NCBI GenBank assembly: GCA_002457055.1
Contig: NTKT01000016.1
Location: forward strand, 1 to 53,331
From: Rhodobacteraceae bacterium MED-G08
GTDB lineage: Bacteria; Pseudomonadota; Alphaproteobacteria; Rhodobacterales; Rhodobacteraceae
Direction: 5' to 3'
Length of the DNA stretch: 53,331 bases
Shown here: positions 9,395 to 19,140 of the stretch, piece by piece
Layout: every line of letters begins with the position of its first letter
Position numbering within the stretch: position 1 is the stretch's first letter
Translations under genes and position numbers: made by a program
The notes under the pieces: model-generated
The model's database searches: none
Seen by the model: only the letters and a program-made list of their open reading frames with translations
What the model was told of the DNA's origin: nothing

Positions 9395-10123
9395 TCAACC
9401 ATCTCTGTCTTTCAATTCTACAGTGACCTGCTCATTTTCATCAGCCAAGACAGCACATTTACAAATATTAACGAACAAGCCATTTTCTACTACGCCTGGA
9501 ATTAAATTTAAATCAGTTGAGAGATTATCTTCATCAGAAATAGAATTTAGGTGAAGGTCTAATATTAAATTACCTTCATCTGTAATAAATCTTTCGCCCT
9601 CCAACGATCGAAACACTGCTCGTGGGTCCTTATATCCGATCTCCACTAGATATCGAATAACCTGAATTTTAGTAGACTCACAGCCGTATTGTATCACTTC
9701 CAAGGGTAGTGGAAATGAACCCAATTCAGAGACTTTTTTCGATGTATCGGCAATGACAATCATTTGATCGGAAGCCATAGCGACTATTTTTTCCCTCAAA
9801 TGAGCTCCTCCTCCACCCTTAATTAAATTGAAACTTGGACTGATTTCATCTGCACCATCGATGGTCACATCTAACCAACCAGCCTGATCCAACGTAATAA
9901 GTGGAATGCCCTCTCTCTCGGCAAGCTCTGCTGTTTTTTTTGAGGTAGGCACACCCTTGATCTTTAAATCCCGCTCACGTACTTTTTGACCTAAATGCTT
10001 TATAAGCCAGTAAGCAGTGCTGCCGGTACCCAAACCAACTTTCATTCCAGACTCGACAAATTCAGTAGCTTTCTCTGCGCACAAGTATTTTGCTCGCTCG
10101 TTTGGTGACAAATCAGTAAGCAT
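9395..10123 (-). CDS. rpiA: Ribose-5-phosphate isomerase A
   Basis: The 242-residue enzyme interconverts ribulose-5-phosphate and ribose-5-phosphate. Signatures are GLGTGSTAYW (30-39, phosphate loop), TIDGADEI (87-94) with the active-site acidic residues, and LIKGGGGAHLREKIVA (100-115) with the catalytic region. Length is normal for RpiA. It is the first gene of a leftward pair with gor. It diverges from sdaA across a 239-base region that contains a 13-bp palindrome. Confidence 0.96.
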   Translation of the reverse strand: MLTDLSPNERAKYLCAEKATEFVESGMKVGLGTGSTAYWLIKHLGQKVRERDLKIKGVPTSKKTAELAEREGIPLITLDQAGWLDVTIDGADEISPSFNLIKGGGGAHLREKIVAMASDQMIVIADTSKKVSELGSFPLPLEVIQYGCESTKIQVIRYLVEIGYKDPRAVFRSLEGERFITDEGNLILDLHLNSISDEDNLSTDLNLIPGVVENGLFVNICKCAVLADENEQVTVELKDRDG

Positions 10124-10289
10124 TATCTTCCTCTGGCTTATTTCACAAAAAATTAAAGCAAAAATGGTTGACTGCGTTTACTCTATATTGACATTTCTTC
10201 GTCATTAACAGTCGTTTCTATTAGTAATTTGAGTTATCTAATACCCTAGAGTGCAAAGGGTAATTATTGTTAAAGCTTTTAGTAGAAAT

Positions 10290-10302
10290 TTCGTTATACG
10301 AA
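10290..10302. promoter_or_regulatory. 13-bp palindrome between rpiA and sdaA, possible operator
   Basis: TTCGT-TAT-ACGAA is a perfect 5-bp inverted repeat with a 3-base centre in the 239-base divergent spacer, 61 bases before the sdaA start. A second inverted repeat, TACCCT (10242-10247) and AGGGTA (10257-10262), lies 27 bases to its left. Either could be a regulator site. No regulator gene is adjacent and I cannot name a matching family. Confidence 0.3.
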
Positions 10303-10362
10303 GTTGGACACGAGAAAAAATATAACTTTTCTCTAAACTATTAGAAATATGGGAACTTTCTG

Positions 10363-11736
10363 ATGTTTGTTTCAGTATTTGATATGTTTAAAATTGGGAT
10401 TGGCCCATCCTCTTCTCATACCATGGGTCCAATGGTGGCGGCAAATAATTTTCTCGAATTAATGCGATCTTCACCGTTTAACTTTGCGGGCGTACGTTGT
10501 CGTTTACATGGCTCACTAGCATTTACCGGCGCAGGCCATGCGACTGATAGAGCTATCACACTAGGCCTCGAGGGGTTTACGCCAGAGAATTATGATGAAG
10601 TAAAAGCAAGTAAGGCACTTTCCAGAATCCAATCAACACATTTTTTAGAACCTGATGGACTTGGCAAGTTAAAATTTAATACATCAGAAGATTTAATTTT
10701 TGATTATGGGCCAAGACTAAACGAACATTCAAATGGATTGATTTTATACGCCATAGACCACCAGGGAGATGTAATACTGGAAGAAATATACTTTTCTATC
10801 GGTGGAGGGTTCATACTAACAAAGTCCGAATTCTCAAAGCAGTCCCAAAATGAAATTGAAACCGAAGTGCCTTATCCTTTTAAAACCGCAGCTGAAATGC
10901 TTCAAATGGCAAGGAGTTCTGGCAAATCCATAGCTGAAATGAAAAGGGATAATGAAAAAGCCATACATTCTAACGCAGTTATAAAAGACGGGCTATCCCG
11001 AATTTGGAAGACTATGGATATGTGCATAAAGCGAGGTCTCGAAAATGATGGACAGCTCCCAGGAGGGTTGAATGTAAAAAGACGGGCTAAGGGTATTTAT
11101 GATGCTTTAATTTCAGAAAAGGGCAAAAATTTGACTCCCCCGCATACTACTAACGATTGGATGAGTGTTTATGCCATGGCGGTAAACGAAGAGAATGCAG
11201 CTGGCGGGCAAGTAGTAACTGCCCCGACCAATGGTGCAGCAGGTGTTGTGCCATCGGTGCTCCGATATTATTTAGACCACGTTCCAACGAGTTCACAGTC
11301 AAAGATTGAAGATTTTCTATTAACAGCGGCCGCTATTGGCGGGTTGGTCAAATTCAACGCGTCCATTAGTGGAGCCGAAGCTGGGTGTCAAGCAGAGGTA
11401 GGCTCAGCCAGTGCAATGGCTGCGGCAGGATTTTGTGCGGTGAATGGGGGAACGCCAGAACAGATTGAGAATGCAGCTGAAATTGCTCTCGAACATCATT
11501 TGGGAATGACCTGTGATCCTGTCAAAGGACTTGTCCAAGTGCCCTGCATTGAACGCAATGGGCTGGGCGCAATTAAAGCAATTTCTGCAGCTAGTCTGGC
11601 TCTCAGAGGTGATGGCACTCATGTTATTCCTTTGGATGTTTGCATAGAAACAATGCGCCAAACTGGTGAAGACATGAGTGAAAGATACAAAGAGACATCA
11701 ATGGGGGGATTGGCCGTCAACATACCTAATTGCTAA
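10363..11736 (+). CDS. sdaA: L-serine ammonia-lyase (L-serine dehydratase), single-chain 4Fe-4S type
   Basis: The 457-residue protein has fused beta (N-terminal, [10 protein letters not shown] at 14-23) and alpha (C-terminal) domains, as in proteobacterial SdaA. Three cysteines, Cys342 (GCQAEVG), Cys384 (MTCDPV) and Cys395 (VPCIER), are the expected 4Fe-4S ligands. It deaminates L-serine to pyruvate and ammonia and is oxygen-sensitive. It stands alone between rpiA and the convergent thiamine pyrophosphokinase gene, with its promoter in the divergent region. No serine transporter or regulator adjoins it. Confidence 0.96.
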   Translation: MFVSVFDMFKIGIGPSSSHTMGPMVAANNFLELMRSSPFNFAGVRCRLHGSLAFTGAGHATDRAITLGLEGFTPENYDEVKASKALSRIQSTHFLEPDGLGKLKFNTSEDLIFDYGPRLNEHSNGLILYAIDHQGDVILEEIYFSIGGGFILTKSEFSKQSQNEIETEVPYPFKTAAEMLQMARSSGKSIAEMKRDNEKAIHSNAVIKDGLSRIWKTMDMCIKRGLENDGQLPGGLNVKRRAKGIYDALISEKGKNLTPPHTTNDWMSVYAMAVNEENAAGGQVVTAPTNGAAGVVPSVLRYYLDHVPTSSQSKIEDFLLTAAAIGGLVKFNASISGAEAGCQAEVGSASAMAAAGFCAVNGGTPEQIENAAEIALEHHLGMTCDPVKGLVQVPCIERNGLGAIKAISAASLALRGDGTHVIPLDVCIETMRQTGEDMSERYKETSMGGLAVNIPNC

Positions 11737-11776
11737 TACACAGTTGGAATATTTAATTATTACTGGGCATACGAAG

Positions 11777-12466
11777 TCATTTCTGTTTAGAAGACCAAGC
11801 TTTTGAGGCTAGTAACGCCAGCGAAGCAGGGATTAAAAAATCCCGCGGGATTATCGTCAGTACTAACGGCTCGCTTGGAAAGAGCTCAATTTTATCCTCA
11901 GTGGTACAGTTCGAAGTACCAATTGTATTTAGTGGCGATAAAACAATATCTTCTGTTTTCCATTTTAAACCTTTGGAGACAACAGTACATTTTGCCATCG
12001 GATAAAGGGATACGCGGCAATCATTTTTAAGAGTTACTGAAAATTCTGGGGGAGTTAAAAAAACTATGTCATGACTACCAATTAGAAGAATTTTTTTATT
12101 GTAATGTTTTACCAGTGCTGTCTGAACTGCCATCTGGTGGTCGAGCCTATCCCCAAGAAAACCAACTCCCAGAATTAAGGGCGCATTAATTCTTTTTAAG
12201 GATTTTTCAAAATCAGTATCGTCTTGACTGCTTACGAAATGGATGCTGTCCTCGTCTATTTGAGCCTTTGATGTCTCCTCTATACTGTCCAAATCACCAA
12301 TCACTGCTTTAGGTTTTACACCATATTGAAGACAGATGTTCGCACCACCATCTGCCGCAACAACATTAGATGCAAACTGGGTAGTTGCTTTAAAATTTTC
12401 AGGAGAAACGTAAGCACTCCCTACAAGGGTTATGGGATCTTTAAATGTTAAGGCCTGCCTGCTCAT
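11777..12466 (-). CDS. Thiamine pyrophosphokinase
   Basis: The protein of about 229 residues carries the TPK signatures ADGGANICLQYG, IGDLDS, QDDTDFEKSL and LGDRLDHQM in the catalytic domain. A smaller beta C-terminal domain with SKGLKW and IGTSN follows. It transfers pyrophosphate from ATP to thiamine, giving thiamine diphosphate. I place the start at ATG 12466, because the only in-frame upstream start is a GTG at 12502 with no ribosome site. The choice changes only 12 residues. No thiamine riboswitch or thi genes are adjacent. It converges on sdaA. Confidence 0.88.
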   Translation of the reverse strand: MSRQALTFKDPITLVGSAYVSPENFKATTQFASNVVAADGGANICLQYGVKPKAVIGDLDSIEETSKAQIDEDSIHFVSSQDDTDFEKSLKRINAPLILGVGFLGDRLDHQMAVQTALVKHYNKKILLIGSHDIVFLTPPEFSVTLKNDCRVSLYPMAKCTVVSKGLKWKTEDIVLSPLNTIGTSNCTTEDKIELFPSEPLVLTIIPRDFLIPASLALLASKAWSSKQK

Positions 12467-12542
12467 AAAATCATAAAAACCTAGCTTGGAGTTTTTTATC
12501 ACTCATTTTCTGACCTAACAATCTATTTGGTAAACAAGTCCA

Positions 12543-12764
12543 CTACTCTTTATGATCAGGGTCGGCCTGACCTATTCCCTTGAATATAAATTTAAACGGA
12601 AATGCCCAAATAATGCCGAGACCTAAATAAATTACTAACTCGACGAAAATTGATGGTCGCTCAAATAACGATACTAAGTTTACGGCCAAAATTATATACA
12701 TTGGTAATCCGACTAGCAGCAGTAAAAGTGAGATGCGCCTTCTGTTTTTATAGCTAATACTCAT
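12543..12764 (-). CDS. DUF2842 family small membrane protein
   Basis: The 73-residue protein has two membrane helices (about 11-33 and 42-63) with the GLGIIWAFPFKFIFKGI end typical of the alphaproteobacterial DUF2842 family. Its start codon overlaps the purA stop (TAATG at 12762-12766), so it is translationally coupled to purA. Function is unknown. Confidence 0.8.
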   Translation of the reverse strand: MSISYKNRRRISLLLLLVGLPMYIILAVNLVSLFERPSIFVELVIYLGLGIIWAFPFKFIFKGIGQADPDHKE

Positions 12765-14056
12765 TAATCTTCAAAAGGGTCCCTTACTAATATTGTATCT
12801 TCTCTCTCTGGTGATGTGGAAAGTAGCGCGACAGGACATTCAATCAACTCCTCTATCCTTCTCACATATTTTATTGCGCCAGCCGGCAATTCAGCCCAAC
12901 TCCTTGCGCCCTCCGTGGTTTCGCTCCAACCATCCATTTCTTCAAAGATTGGCTGGCAGCGCGCTTGTTGGTCCGCCGCGGTCGGTAAATAATCGATTAA
13001 TATGCCATCTAGACTGTAACCAACACAGATCTTAATTTTTTCAAACCCGTCCAGGACATCTAATTTTGTAAGCGATATTCCGTCTACCCCGGAAGTAGCA
13101 CAAGTTTGACGAACCAGAACTGAGTCGAACCAACCGCACCGTCTTCTCCGTCCCGTAGTTGTTCCAAACTCGTGCCCGCGCTCTCCAAGCATATTACCGC
13201 AATCATCGTTTAACTCCGTGGGAAAAGGCCCTTCTCCAACCCGAGTAGTGTAAGCCTTTACTATTCCTAACACAAAGTCTATTCCTCCTGGCCCAAGCCC
13301 TGAGCCAGTGGCAGCCTGACCAGCAATAACATTAGACGAGGTTACGAATGGATAGGTTCCAAAATCCACATCTAGCAATGCCCCTTGCGCACCTTCAAAT
13401 AGAATACGTTGTCCCGACTTTCGTTTATCGTTTAGAATTTTCCATACTGGTGCGGCAAATTTGAGTATATGAGGCGCCACATCGAGAAGTTTTTTAAAAA
13501 GAGTTGCTTTTTCAATTGGCTCTAAACCCATTCCGTTTCGCAGAGTGTTGTGATGCTGAAGGAGCCTATCAATTCGATTAGACAAGGTGGTCTCATCCGC
13601 AAGGTCCGAAACCCTTACCGCTCTTCGTCCTACTTTGTCCTCGTAAGCAGGCCCTATACCTCGTCCAGTAGTACCAATTTTTGCAATGCCACTTTGGGCC
13701 TCCCTTGCCCGGTCTAATTCACCATGAACAGGCAAAATTAACGGGGTATTCTCCGCGATTTTTAACGTATCCGCATCAATAGTTACACCTTGACCTATTA
13801 ATGTTTCTATTTCACTTAGTAAGTGCCAGGGATCAAGCACTACACCATTACCTATAATTGATAACTTACCACCACGAACCACACCAGATGGAAGCGCGTG
13901 CAATTTGTATATTTTTTCATCAATTACTAGAGTATGCCCAGCATTATGCCCACCTTGAAACCTTACGACTACATCGGCCCTTTCACTTAACCAGTCAACA
14001 ATCTTACCTTTCCCCTCGTCACCCCATTGCGCGCCCACTACAACAACATTTGCCAT
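12764..14056 (-). CDS. purA: Adenylosuccinate synthetase
   Basis: The 430-residue cytosolic enzyme makes adenylosuccinate from IMP and aspartate with GTP, the first committed step to AMP. Signatures are [11 protein letters not shown] (8-18, P-loop with catalytic Asp), GGHNAGHT with the catalytic His, [14 protein letters not shown], and [13 protein letters not shown]. Length is normal. It is the first gene of purA-DUF2842 and diverges from secG across 211 bases. That spacer contains an exact TATAAT at 14197-14202 on the plus strand, without a good -35. Confidence 0.98.
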   Translation of the reverse strand: MANVVVVGAQWGDEGKGKIVDWLSERADVVVRFQGGHNAGHTLVIDEKIYKLHALPSGVVRGGKLSIIGNGVVLDPWHLLSEIETLIGQGVTIDADTLKIAENTPLILPVHGELDRAREAQSGIAKIGTTGRGIGPAYEDKVGRRAVRVSDLADETTLSNRIDRLLQHHNTLRNGMGLEPIEKATLFKKLLDVAPHILKFAAPVWKILNDKRKSGQRILFEGAQGALLDVDFGTYPFVTSSNVIAGQAATGSGLGPGGIDFVLGIVKAYTTRVGEGPFPTELNDDCGNMLGERGHEFGTTTGRRRRCGWFDSVLVRQTCATSGVDGISLTKLDVLDGFEKIKICVGYSLDGILIDYLPTAADQQARCQPIFEEMDGWSETTEGARSWAELPAGAIKYVRRIEELIECPVALLSTSPEREDTILVRDPFED

Positions 14057-14267
14057 CGGATAACCTTTCTAGTAAAAATTTGACCGGCTTGGTATAACGC
14101 CTGATTGAAGGCTGTAAAGCTGTAATACAAAAATAAAATTATTTTTTTAATTTTATTAAAGAGCGACATGACCATATCAGATAATATCAAAACTATTATA
14201 ATTGGCTCTTGCGGTATACTTTAAATTTACATATTTACCTCGAAGATCACCATGAGGTTGTGGATTT

Positions 14268-14633
14268 ATGGAAAATATTGTTTTGACAGTTCATCTTCTA
14301 TTGGCTCTAGCTTTAGTCGGTGTTGTACTTATTCAAAGATCCGAAGGTGGTGGGCTAGGTATGGGATCCGGCAGCGGAGACAGTGTCATGAGCGGGAGAG
14401 CAGCTGCGAGTGCTCTAACAAAATTAACCTGGATATTTGCTGTAGCATTTATAATAACATCAATTTCATTAACAGTAATTGCCGCGAACAAATCATCAGA
14501 AACCTCAGTGATGGATAGACTAGGTGTGTCGTCTAATAACGATAAAGAGACTGATCCCTCTTTAGATGATATAGATTCATTGTTACCACCCACAGAGGGC
14601 TCTGCAGAAGGCTTAGTACCTAGCGCAGATTAA
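14268..14633 (+). CDS. secG: Preprotein translocase subunit SecG
   Basis: The 121-residue inner-membrane protein has two helices (about 4-21 and 52-72) separated by the Gly/Ser-rich cytoplasmic loop SEGGGLGMGSGSGD that marks SecG. An acidic C-terminal tail follows. It assists SecYE in preprotein export. The gene precedes pyrG, as in many alphaproteobacteria. The 172-base gap to pyrG contains three inverted repeats and a possible promoter. Confidence 0.94.
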   Translation: MENIVLTVHLLLALALVGVVLIQRSEGGGLGMGSGSGDSVMSGRAAASALTKLTWIFAVAFIITSISLTVIAANKSSETSVMDRLGVSSNNDKETDPSLDDIDSLLPPTEGSAEGLVPSAD

Positions 14634-14661
14634 CAACGCCTTGTTATTATATACTAGATAT

Positions 14662-14767
14662 TACCAATATGTAGATTGGTACGCCTTGCATATATAATGC
14701 GAATCCTGTTATACTTTACTCCCGTGATAGCTTTAGTTTTTCAAAGCTAATGCAGTAGTATAACTGC
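14662..14767 (+). other. Three consecutive inverted repeats in the secG-pyrG spacer
   Basis: TACCAAT (14662-14668)/ATTGGTA (14675-14681) is a 7-bp stem with a 6-base loop. TAGCTTT (14728-14734)/AAAGCTA (14743-14749) is a 7-bp stem with an 8-base loop. GCAGT (14752-14756)/ACTGC (14763-14767) is a 5-bp stem. A weak promoter candidate lies between the first and second stem: TTGCAT 14686-14691, 18 bases, then TATACT 14710-14715. If it is real, the last two stems would be in the pyrG 5' leader. None is followed by a convincing U-run. Confidence 0.35.
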
Positions 14768-14805
14768 TATTTTGATTGGCTAGATACCATGGGAGAACCT
14801 CGTTT

Positions 14806-16449
14806 ATGGCTAGATTTATATTTATCACAGGCGGAGTGGTTTCTTCTCTTGGGAAGGGTTTAGCGTCAGCATCGCTGGGCGCACTATTGCAAGCTCGCGG
14901 GTATAGTGTGAGGTTAAGAAAACTAGATCCTTATTTAAATGTCGATCCAGGAACAATGAGTCCATTTGAACATGGTGAGGTGTTTGTAACAGATGATGGG
15001 GCTGAGACAGATCTAGACCTAGGTCATTATGAGCGATTTACAGGAGTATCTGCAAGGATGACAGATTCTGTATCTTCCGGAAGAATTTACTCAAACGTGC
15101 TCGAAAAGGAACGTCGTGGTAATTACTTAGGGAAAACAATCCAGGTTATTCCCCATGTTACTGATGAAATAAAAGAATTTATAAAAATTGGAGAGGATGA
15201 AGTTGATTTTATGCTCTGCGAAATAGGTGGAACTGTAGGCGACATAGAAGGTTTGCCATTCTTCGAAGCCATTCGGCAATTTTCACAAGACAAGCAAAGG
15301 GGAGATTGTATTTTTATGCATTTGACCTTACTCCCATTTGTGAAGGCAAGCGGAGAATTAAAAACAAAACCCACACAGCATAGTGTAAAAGAACTTCGAT
15401 CGATTGGAATATCACCAGATCTATTAGTTTGTAGATCCGAAGGATCAATTCCTCAAAAAGAACGGGAAAAGCTGGCGCTATTTTGCAATGTTCGTCCGGA
15501 AAGCGTCATTTCAGCGAAAGATTTGAATTCCATTTATGAAGCGCCGATATCTTATCATCAAGAAGGTTTGGACCAAGCAGTTCTTGATGCATTTAATATT
15601 ACGCCAGCTCCAAAACCCGATCTGTCAAAATGGGAAGATGTAAAAGATCGATTAAACAACCCTGAGGGATATGTAAATGTTGCAATAGTTGGTAAATATA
15701 CTCAACTAGAAGATGCATATAAGTCAATAGCTGAAGCACTAACACATGGCGGAATGGCCAATAGGCTTGAAGTAAAAATTAAGTGGGTAGACGCAGAAAC
15801 TTTCGAAAAAGAGGATCCAGAAATTCATTTGTCCGGGTTTCATGCCATCCTAGTGCCAGGTGGGTTTGGTGAAAGGGGAACCGAAGGAAAAATAATGGCG
15901 GCTAAATTTGCTAGAGAACATAAAATTCCATATTTGGGAATTTGCTTGGGTATGCAAACCGCAGTAATTGAGTCCGCCAGGAATATGGCTGGAATCTCAA
16001 ACGCTGGTTCAGAAGAGTTTGACCATGAAGCAGGCAAGCGCCGCTTCGAACCAATAATCTATCATCTAAAAGAGTGGGTTCAAGGAAATCATAAAGTTTC
16101 TAGAAATGTAGAAGATGATAAGGGAGGAACTATGCGTCTTGGGGCATATTCTGCCGTACTGGCTGAAGGTTCAAATGTTGCAAAAGTATACAACTCGACT
16201 GATATAGAAGAACGCCATAGGCACCGTTATGAAGTAGATATTAATTACCGCAAAGAACTTGAAAAGAACGGGTTAATTTTCTCAGGTATGTCTCCAGATG
16301 GAAGGCTACCAGAGATTGTCGAACTAAGTGATCATCCCTGGTTCATAGGAGTACAATTTCACCCTGAATTAAAGTCAAAACCTTTTGATCCACATCCGCT
16401 ATTTAGAGACTTTATAAAGGCAGCAAAAAATATTTCACGGCTCGTCTGA
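14806..16449 (+). CDS. pyrG: CTP synthase
   Basis: The 547-residue enzyme aminates UTP to CTP using glutamine. The N-terminal synthetase domain starts [18 protein letters not shown]. The C-terminal glutamine amidotransferase domain has nucleophile Cys380 (GICLGMQ) and the His/Glu pair in VQFHPELKS. The start is ATG 14806, with GGGAGA at 14791-14796. An in-frame TTG at 14776 would add ten residues not seen in the family. It lies downstream of secG. A TerB-domain gene follows after 47 bases. Confidence 0.98.
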   Translation: MARFIFITGGVVSSLGKGLASASLGALLQARGYSVRLRKLDPYLNVDPGTMSPFEHGEVFVTDDGAETDLDLGHYERFTGVSARMTDSVSSGRIYSNVLEKERRGNYLGKTIQVIPHVTDEIKEFIKIGEDEVDFMLCEIGGTVGDIEGLPFFEAIRQFSQDKQRGDCIFMHLTLLPFVKASGELKTKPTQHSVKELRSIGISPDLLVCRSEGSIPQKEREKLALFCNVRPESVISAKDLNSIYEAPISYHQEGLDQAVLDAFNITPAPKPDLSKWEDVKDRLNNPEGYVNVAIVGKYTQLEDAYKSIAEALTHGGMANRLEVKIKWVDAETFEKEDPEIHLSGFHAILVPGGFGERGTEGKIMAAKFAREHKIPYLGICLGMQTAVIESARNMAGISNAGSEEFDHEAGKRRFEPIIYHLKEWVQGNHKVSRNVEDDKGGTMRLGAYSAVLAEGSNVAKVYNSTDIEERHRHRYEVDINYRKELEKNGLIFSGMSPDGRLPEIVELSDHPWFIGVQFHPELKSKPFDPHPLFRDFIKAAKNISRLV

Positions 16450-16496
16450 ATAAAATCAGTACTTGCAGTTAACCAATTTTAAACAACGAGGATTTT

Positions 16497-16937
16497 ATGA
16501 TTTCCAATTTTCTAAGGTCATTATTATCTGAAGAATCCGATCCAGTTTCAACGGACGATGCACAAATTGCTTTGGCAGCTCTGTTAGTGCGTATAGCAAA
16601 ATCTGATTCACAATATGATGAGAGTGAGGTGGAGGCGATAAAAAAGGTATTAATGGAACAATTTAAAATGTCTGAAGAAAAGGCTAATTCCACAATCCAT
16701 GGTGCAGAGCAACTTGAGCAAGAAGCGCCAGATACAGTTCGTTTTACAAAAGCACTGAAAAATAATATACCTTATGAAAACCGTCGGCAAATTATTCAAG
16801 GTCTATGGCAGGTCGCATTAGCAGATGGATCTCGTGACAGTGAGGAAGATGCTGTAATTCGCTTAGCAGCTAAATTGCTGGGAGTTACAGACGTGGAAAG
16901 CGCAGTGGCCCGCAAAACTGCTCAGGGCAAGTCATAA
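16497..16937 (+). CDS. TerB-like domain protein
   Basis: The 146-residue, mostly helical acidic protein fits the TerB/DjlA-N fold. The blocks ALAALLVRIAKSDSQYDESE (about 23-42) and ALADGSRDSEEDAVIRLAAK (about 106-125) give the duplicated acidic D-x-x-x-x-x-E pattern of TerB metal-binding proteins. No other tellurite-resistance gene is near, so a resistance role should not be assumed. In alphaproteobacteria such stand-alone proteins are of unknown function. It has a ribosome site GAGGA upstream and may be read with pyrG. Confidence 0.75.
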   Translation: MISNFLRSLLSEESDPVSTDDAQIALAALLVRIAKSDSQYDESEVEAIKKVLMEQFKMSEEKANSTIHGAEQLEQEAPDTVRFTKALKNNIPYENRRQIIQGLWQVALADGSRDSEEDAVIRLAAKLLGVTDVESAVARKTAQGKS

Positions 16938-17122
16938 AACAAAGTAATATTTTTTAAGCCTGATAATAAATCTACCGGTATCCATTTAAAAGCCTCCAAG
17001 CGCTCAGAATATTGAAGATGACAACTTTAGATCCTGATATTTATTGAATACTAGCCAAAAAAGTTATGTGGACAATTAATGAATTGGATGAAATTGTCTA
17101 AACAAATATTGATGGTGAGAGT

Positions 17123-18439
17123 ATGTCGAAAGTATCGGCGAAAACAATCCAGGTAGCAGTTGCAGACTTAAATGGCATTCTTAGGGGCAAAATACTACCA
17201 ATTAAAAATGTAAAAAAATTAAAAACTAAGTCAATCCGACTGCCCTTATCAGCTCTAAACGTTGATTTATTTGGAGAGGATATTGAGAATAGTCCACTCG
17301 TTTTTGAGTCTGGCGACACGGACGGATATATTACTCCCACCGAACGACAACCTTTTAAGCTAACCTGGCTAGAAAAAGCACCGGTGTTTCATCCATGTTG
17401 GATGTTTACAGATGATGGTAAAAGTTTTCTTGGCGATGCAAGGCATAGTTTGGCTAAAACCTTAAAAGGTTACAGAGAAAAGGGTTGGACCGTAACAGCC
17501 GCGACAGAAATGGAATTTTATTTAGTCAATGCTGAACATGGCTCGCTGAAACCACCGATTAATCCTAAAACCAACACACAACTGGTGAGTGCAGATGTGC
17601 TCTCCACTCAAGATTTAAACCATTTTGAGGTCATCTTGAATGAAATTCAGGAAGCGTGCATTGAGGCTGGGATTAATTTTGAAAGTATAACCTCCGAGTC
17701 AGGCTGTGGCCAATTTGAGGTAACCCTCAAACATCGCAATGCATTATTAGCAGCAGATGATGCGCTTTTGTTTAAAGTCATTACCAAAGGAGTGGCGCTA
17801 AAGCATAGATTGACTGCCACTTTTATGGCTAAGCCATATCTTGACCAACCAGGCAATGGAATGCATATGCACTTTTCCATATTAGATAACGAAAGGCAAA
17901 ATATTTTTAGCAATGATGGAGATGCTGGCTCAAATATTTTAAAATATGCAGTCGGCGGCTGTATATTGGCCATGAAAGCCTCAACTCTGATCTTTGCACC
18001 ATTTGAAAATAGTTATGAACGCTTAACACCAAAAGCTCATGCTCCAACGGGAATTTCTTGGGCATATGAGAACAGAACTGCTGCGATAAGGATACCAATG
18101 GGTAATCCTCTTTCCAAACGTATTGAGCACAGAGTTGCTGGTGGTGATACAAACCCATATTTGGTATTCACTGCCGTATTAGGCGCCGCTCTTCAGGGAA
18201 TTGAAAAAAAAATAGACGCGCCGAAACCAATCCAGGGAGATGCATATTCTTTAAAGTTACCTCAATTGGCGCAGAATTTGAGCTCTGCAATTGATCTTTT
18301 TCAAAATGAAGACTTAATAAAACAAATATTTCCTGAAAATTTAGTTACAAACTTATTATTAACAAAAAAGCAAGAGCTTAAGCAATTTGATAAAATAAAC
18401 TCGGCAGATAAGTGGAAATACTATATTAACAGCGTGTGA
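17123..18439 (+). CDS. Glutamine synthetase-family ligase (PuuA-like), copy 1
   Basis: The 438-residue glutamine-synthetase-fold enzyme has metal/substrate residues in TEMEFYLV (Glu129, Glu131), SESGCGQFEVTLKH, NGMHMHFSI, NRTAAIRIP and RIEHRVAGGDTNPYL. The regulatory adenylylation region of true GlnA is missing and the N-terminal domain is short, as in gamma-glutamylpolyamine synthetases. Neighbours are an amidotransferase, a second such ligase and an amine-type FAD oxidase. They point to ATP-dependent gamma-glutamylation of a polyamine or related amine. The exact substrate is not visible. It begins the four-gene run. Confidence 0.85.
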   Translation: MSKVSAKTIQVAVADLNGILRGKILPIKNVKKLKTKSIRLPLSALNVDLFGEDIENSPLVFESGDTDGYITPTERQPFKLTWLEKAPVFHPCWMFTDDGKSFLGDARHSLAKTLKGYREKGWTVTAATEMEFYLVNAEHGSLKPPINPKTNTQLVSADVLSTQDLNHFEVILNEIQEACIEAGINFESITSESGCGQFEVTLKHRNALLAADDALLFKVITKGVALKHRLTATFMAKPYLDQPGNGMHMHFSILDNERQNIFSNDGDAGSNILKYAVGGCILAMKASTLIFAPFENSYERLTPKAHAPTGISWAYENRTAAIRIPMGNPLSKRIEHRVAGGDTNPYLVFTAVLGAALQGIEKKIDAPKPIQGDAYSLKLPQLAQNLSSAIDLFQNEDLIKQIFPENLVTNLLLTKKQELKQFDKINSADKWKYYINSV

Positions 18440-18460
18440 CTGGGTACGTTAGGAGAATTT

Positions 18461-19132
18461 ATGAAAATTGGCATTTTACAAACTGGAAAAAGCCATGATA
18501 GTCTTTTCTATAAATTTGGCGATTATCCAGACTTGTTTAAAAAGTTTTTAAGTTCAGAACATTTTGTTTTTGAAACATATCCTGTTTTGGACATGGTATT
18601 CCCAAAGTCACCGGATGAATGCAACGGCTGGCTGATAACCGGCTCGCGTCACGGCGTATATGAGGACCATAAATGGCTAGATCCACTTCGCGAATTTATT
18701 AGACTTATACACAATGAAAAGCTCCCACTAGTCGGCATATGCTTTGGTCACCAAATTATAGCACAAGCATTAGGTGGCGTAGTTGAAAAGTTTCAAGGCG
18801 GTTGGTCTGTTGGTTCAACTCTATATAAATATGGAGACAGAGACGTAAAATTAAATGCTTGGCATCAAGATCAAGTGATTGTACCACCATCTAATGCTGA
18901 AACAGTTATGAGTAATGATTTCTGTAAATTTGCAGGACTAGCGTATGATGATAATATTATTACTTTTCAGCCACATCCAGAGTTTAATTCTGATTACATC
19001 GAAGGTTTGATTGAAAATAGGGGAAAAGGAATTGTGCCAGACGATCTTCTCTATACTGCGAAATCAAAATTAGATGGTTCAAATGACAATGACTTTTTTG
19101 CTACTAAAATTAAGTCATTTTTTGCAAAGTGA
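18461..19132 (+). CDS. Class I glutamine amidotransferase-like hydrolase
   Basis: The 223-residue single-domain enzyme has nucleophile Cys94 (GICFGHQ) and the His172/Glu174 pair (QPHPEF), so the catalytic triad is complete. No synthetase domain is attached. In this setting a gamma-glutamyl hydrolase role analogous to PuuD is plausible, i.e. release of glutamate from a gamma-glutamyl intermediate. A separate-subunit glutaminase role is also possible. It starts 21 bases after copy 1, with AGGAG 10 bases before the ATG. Its stop overlaps a possible GTG start of the next gene. Confidence 0.85.
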   Translation: MKIGILQTGKSHDSLFYKFGDYPDLFKKFLSSEHFVFETYPVLDMVFPKSPDECNGWLITGSRHGVYEDHKWLDPLREFIRLIHNEKLPLVGICFGHQIIAQALGGVVEKFQGGWSVGSTLYKYGDRDVKLNAWHQDQVIVPPSNAETVMSNDFCKFAGLAYDDNIITFQPHPEFNSDYIEGLIENRGKGIVPDDLLYTAKSKLDGSNDNDFFATKIKSFFAK

Positions 19133-19140
19133 ATTCCATT

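Noticed and set aside
10290..10302. loxP-like recombination site
   Set aside because: TTCGTTATACGAA recalls part of loxP, but the arms are only 5 bp and no recombinase or 34-bp structure is present.
14252..14518. 88-codon open frame overlapping secG in another frame
   Set aside because: It is Cys/Arg/Ser-rich nonsense in a shifted frame over a clear SecG.
16497..16937. Tellurite-resistance gene
   Set aside because: Only a TerB-like domain is present, without terZ, terA, terC or terD, so a resistance role is not supported.
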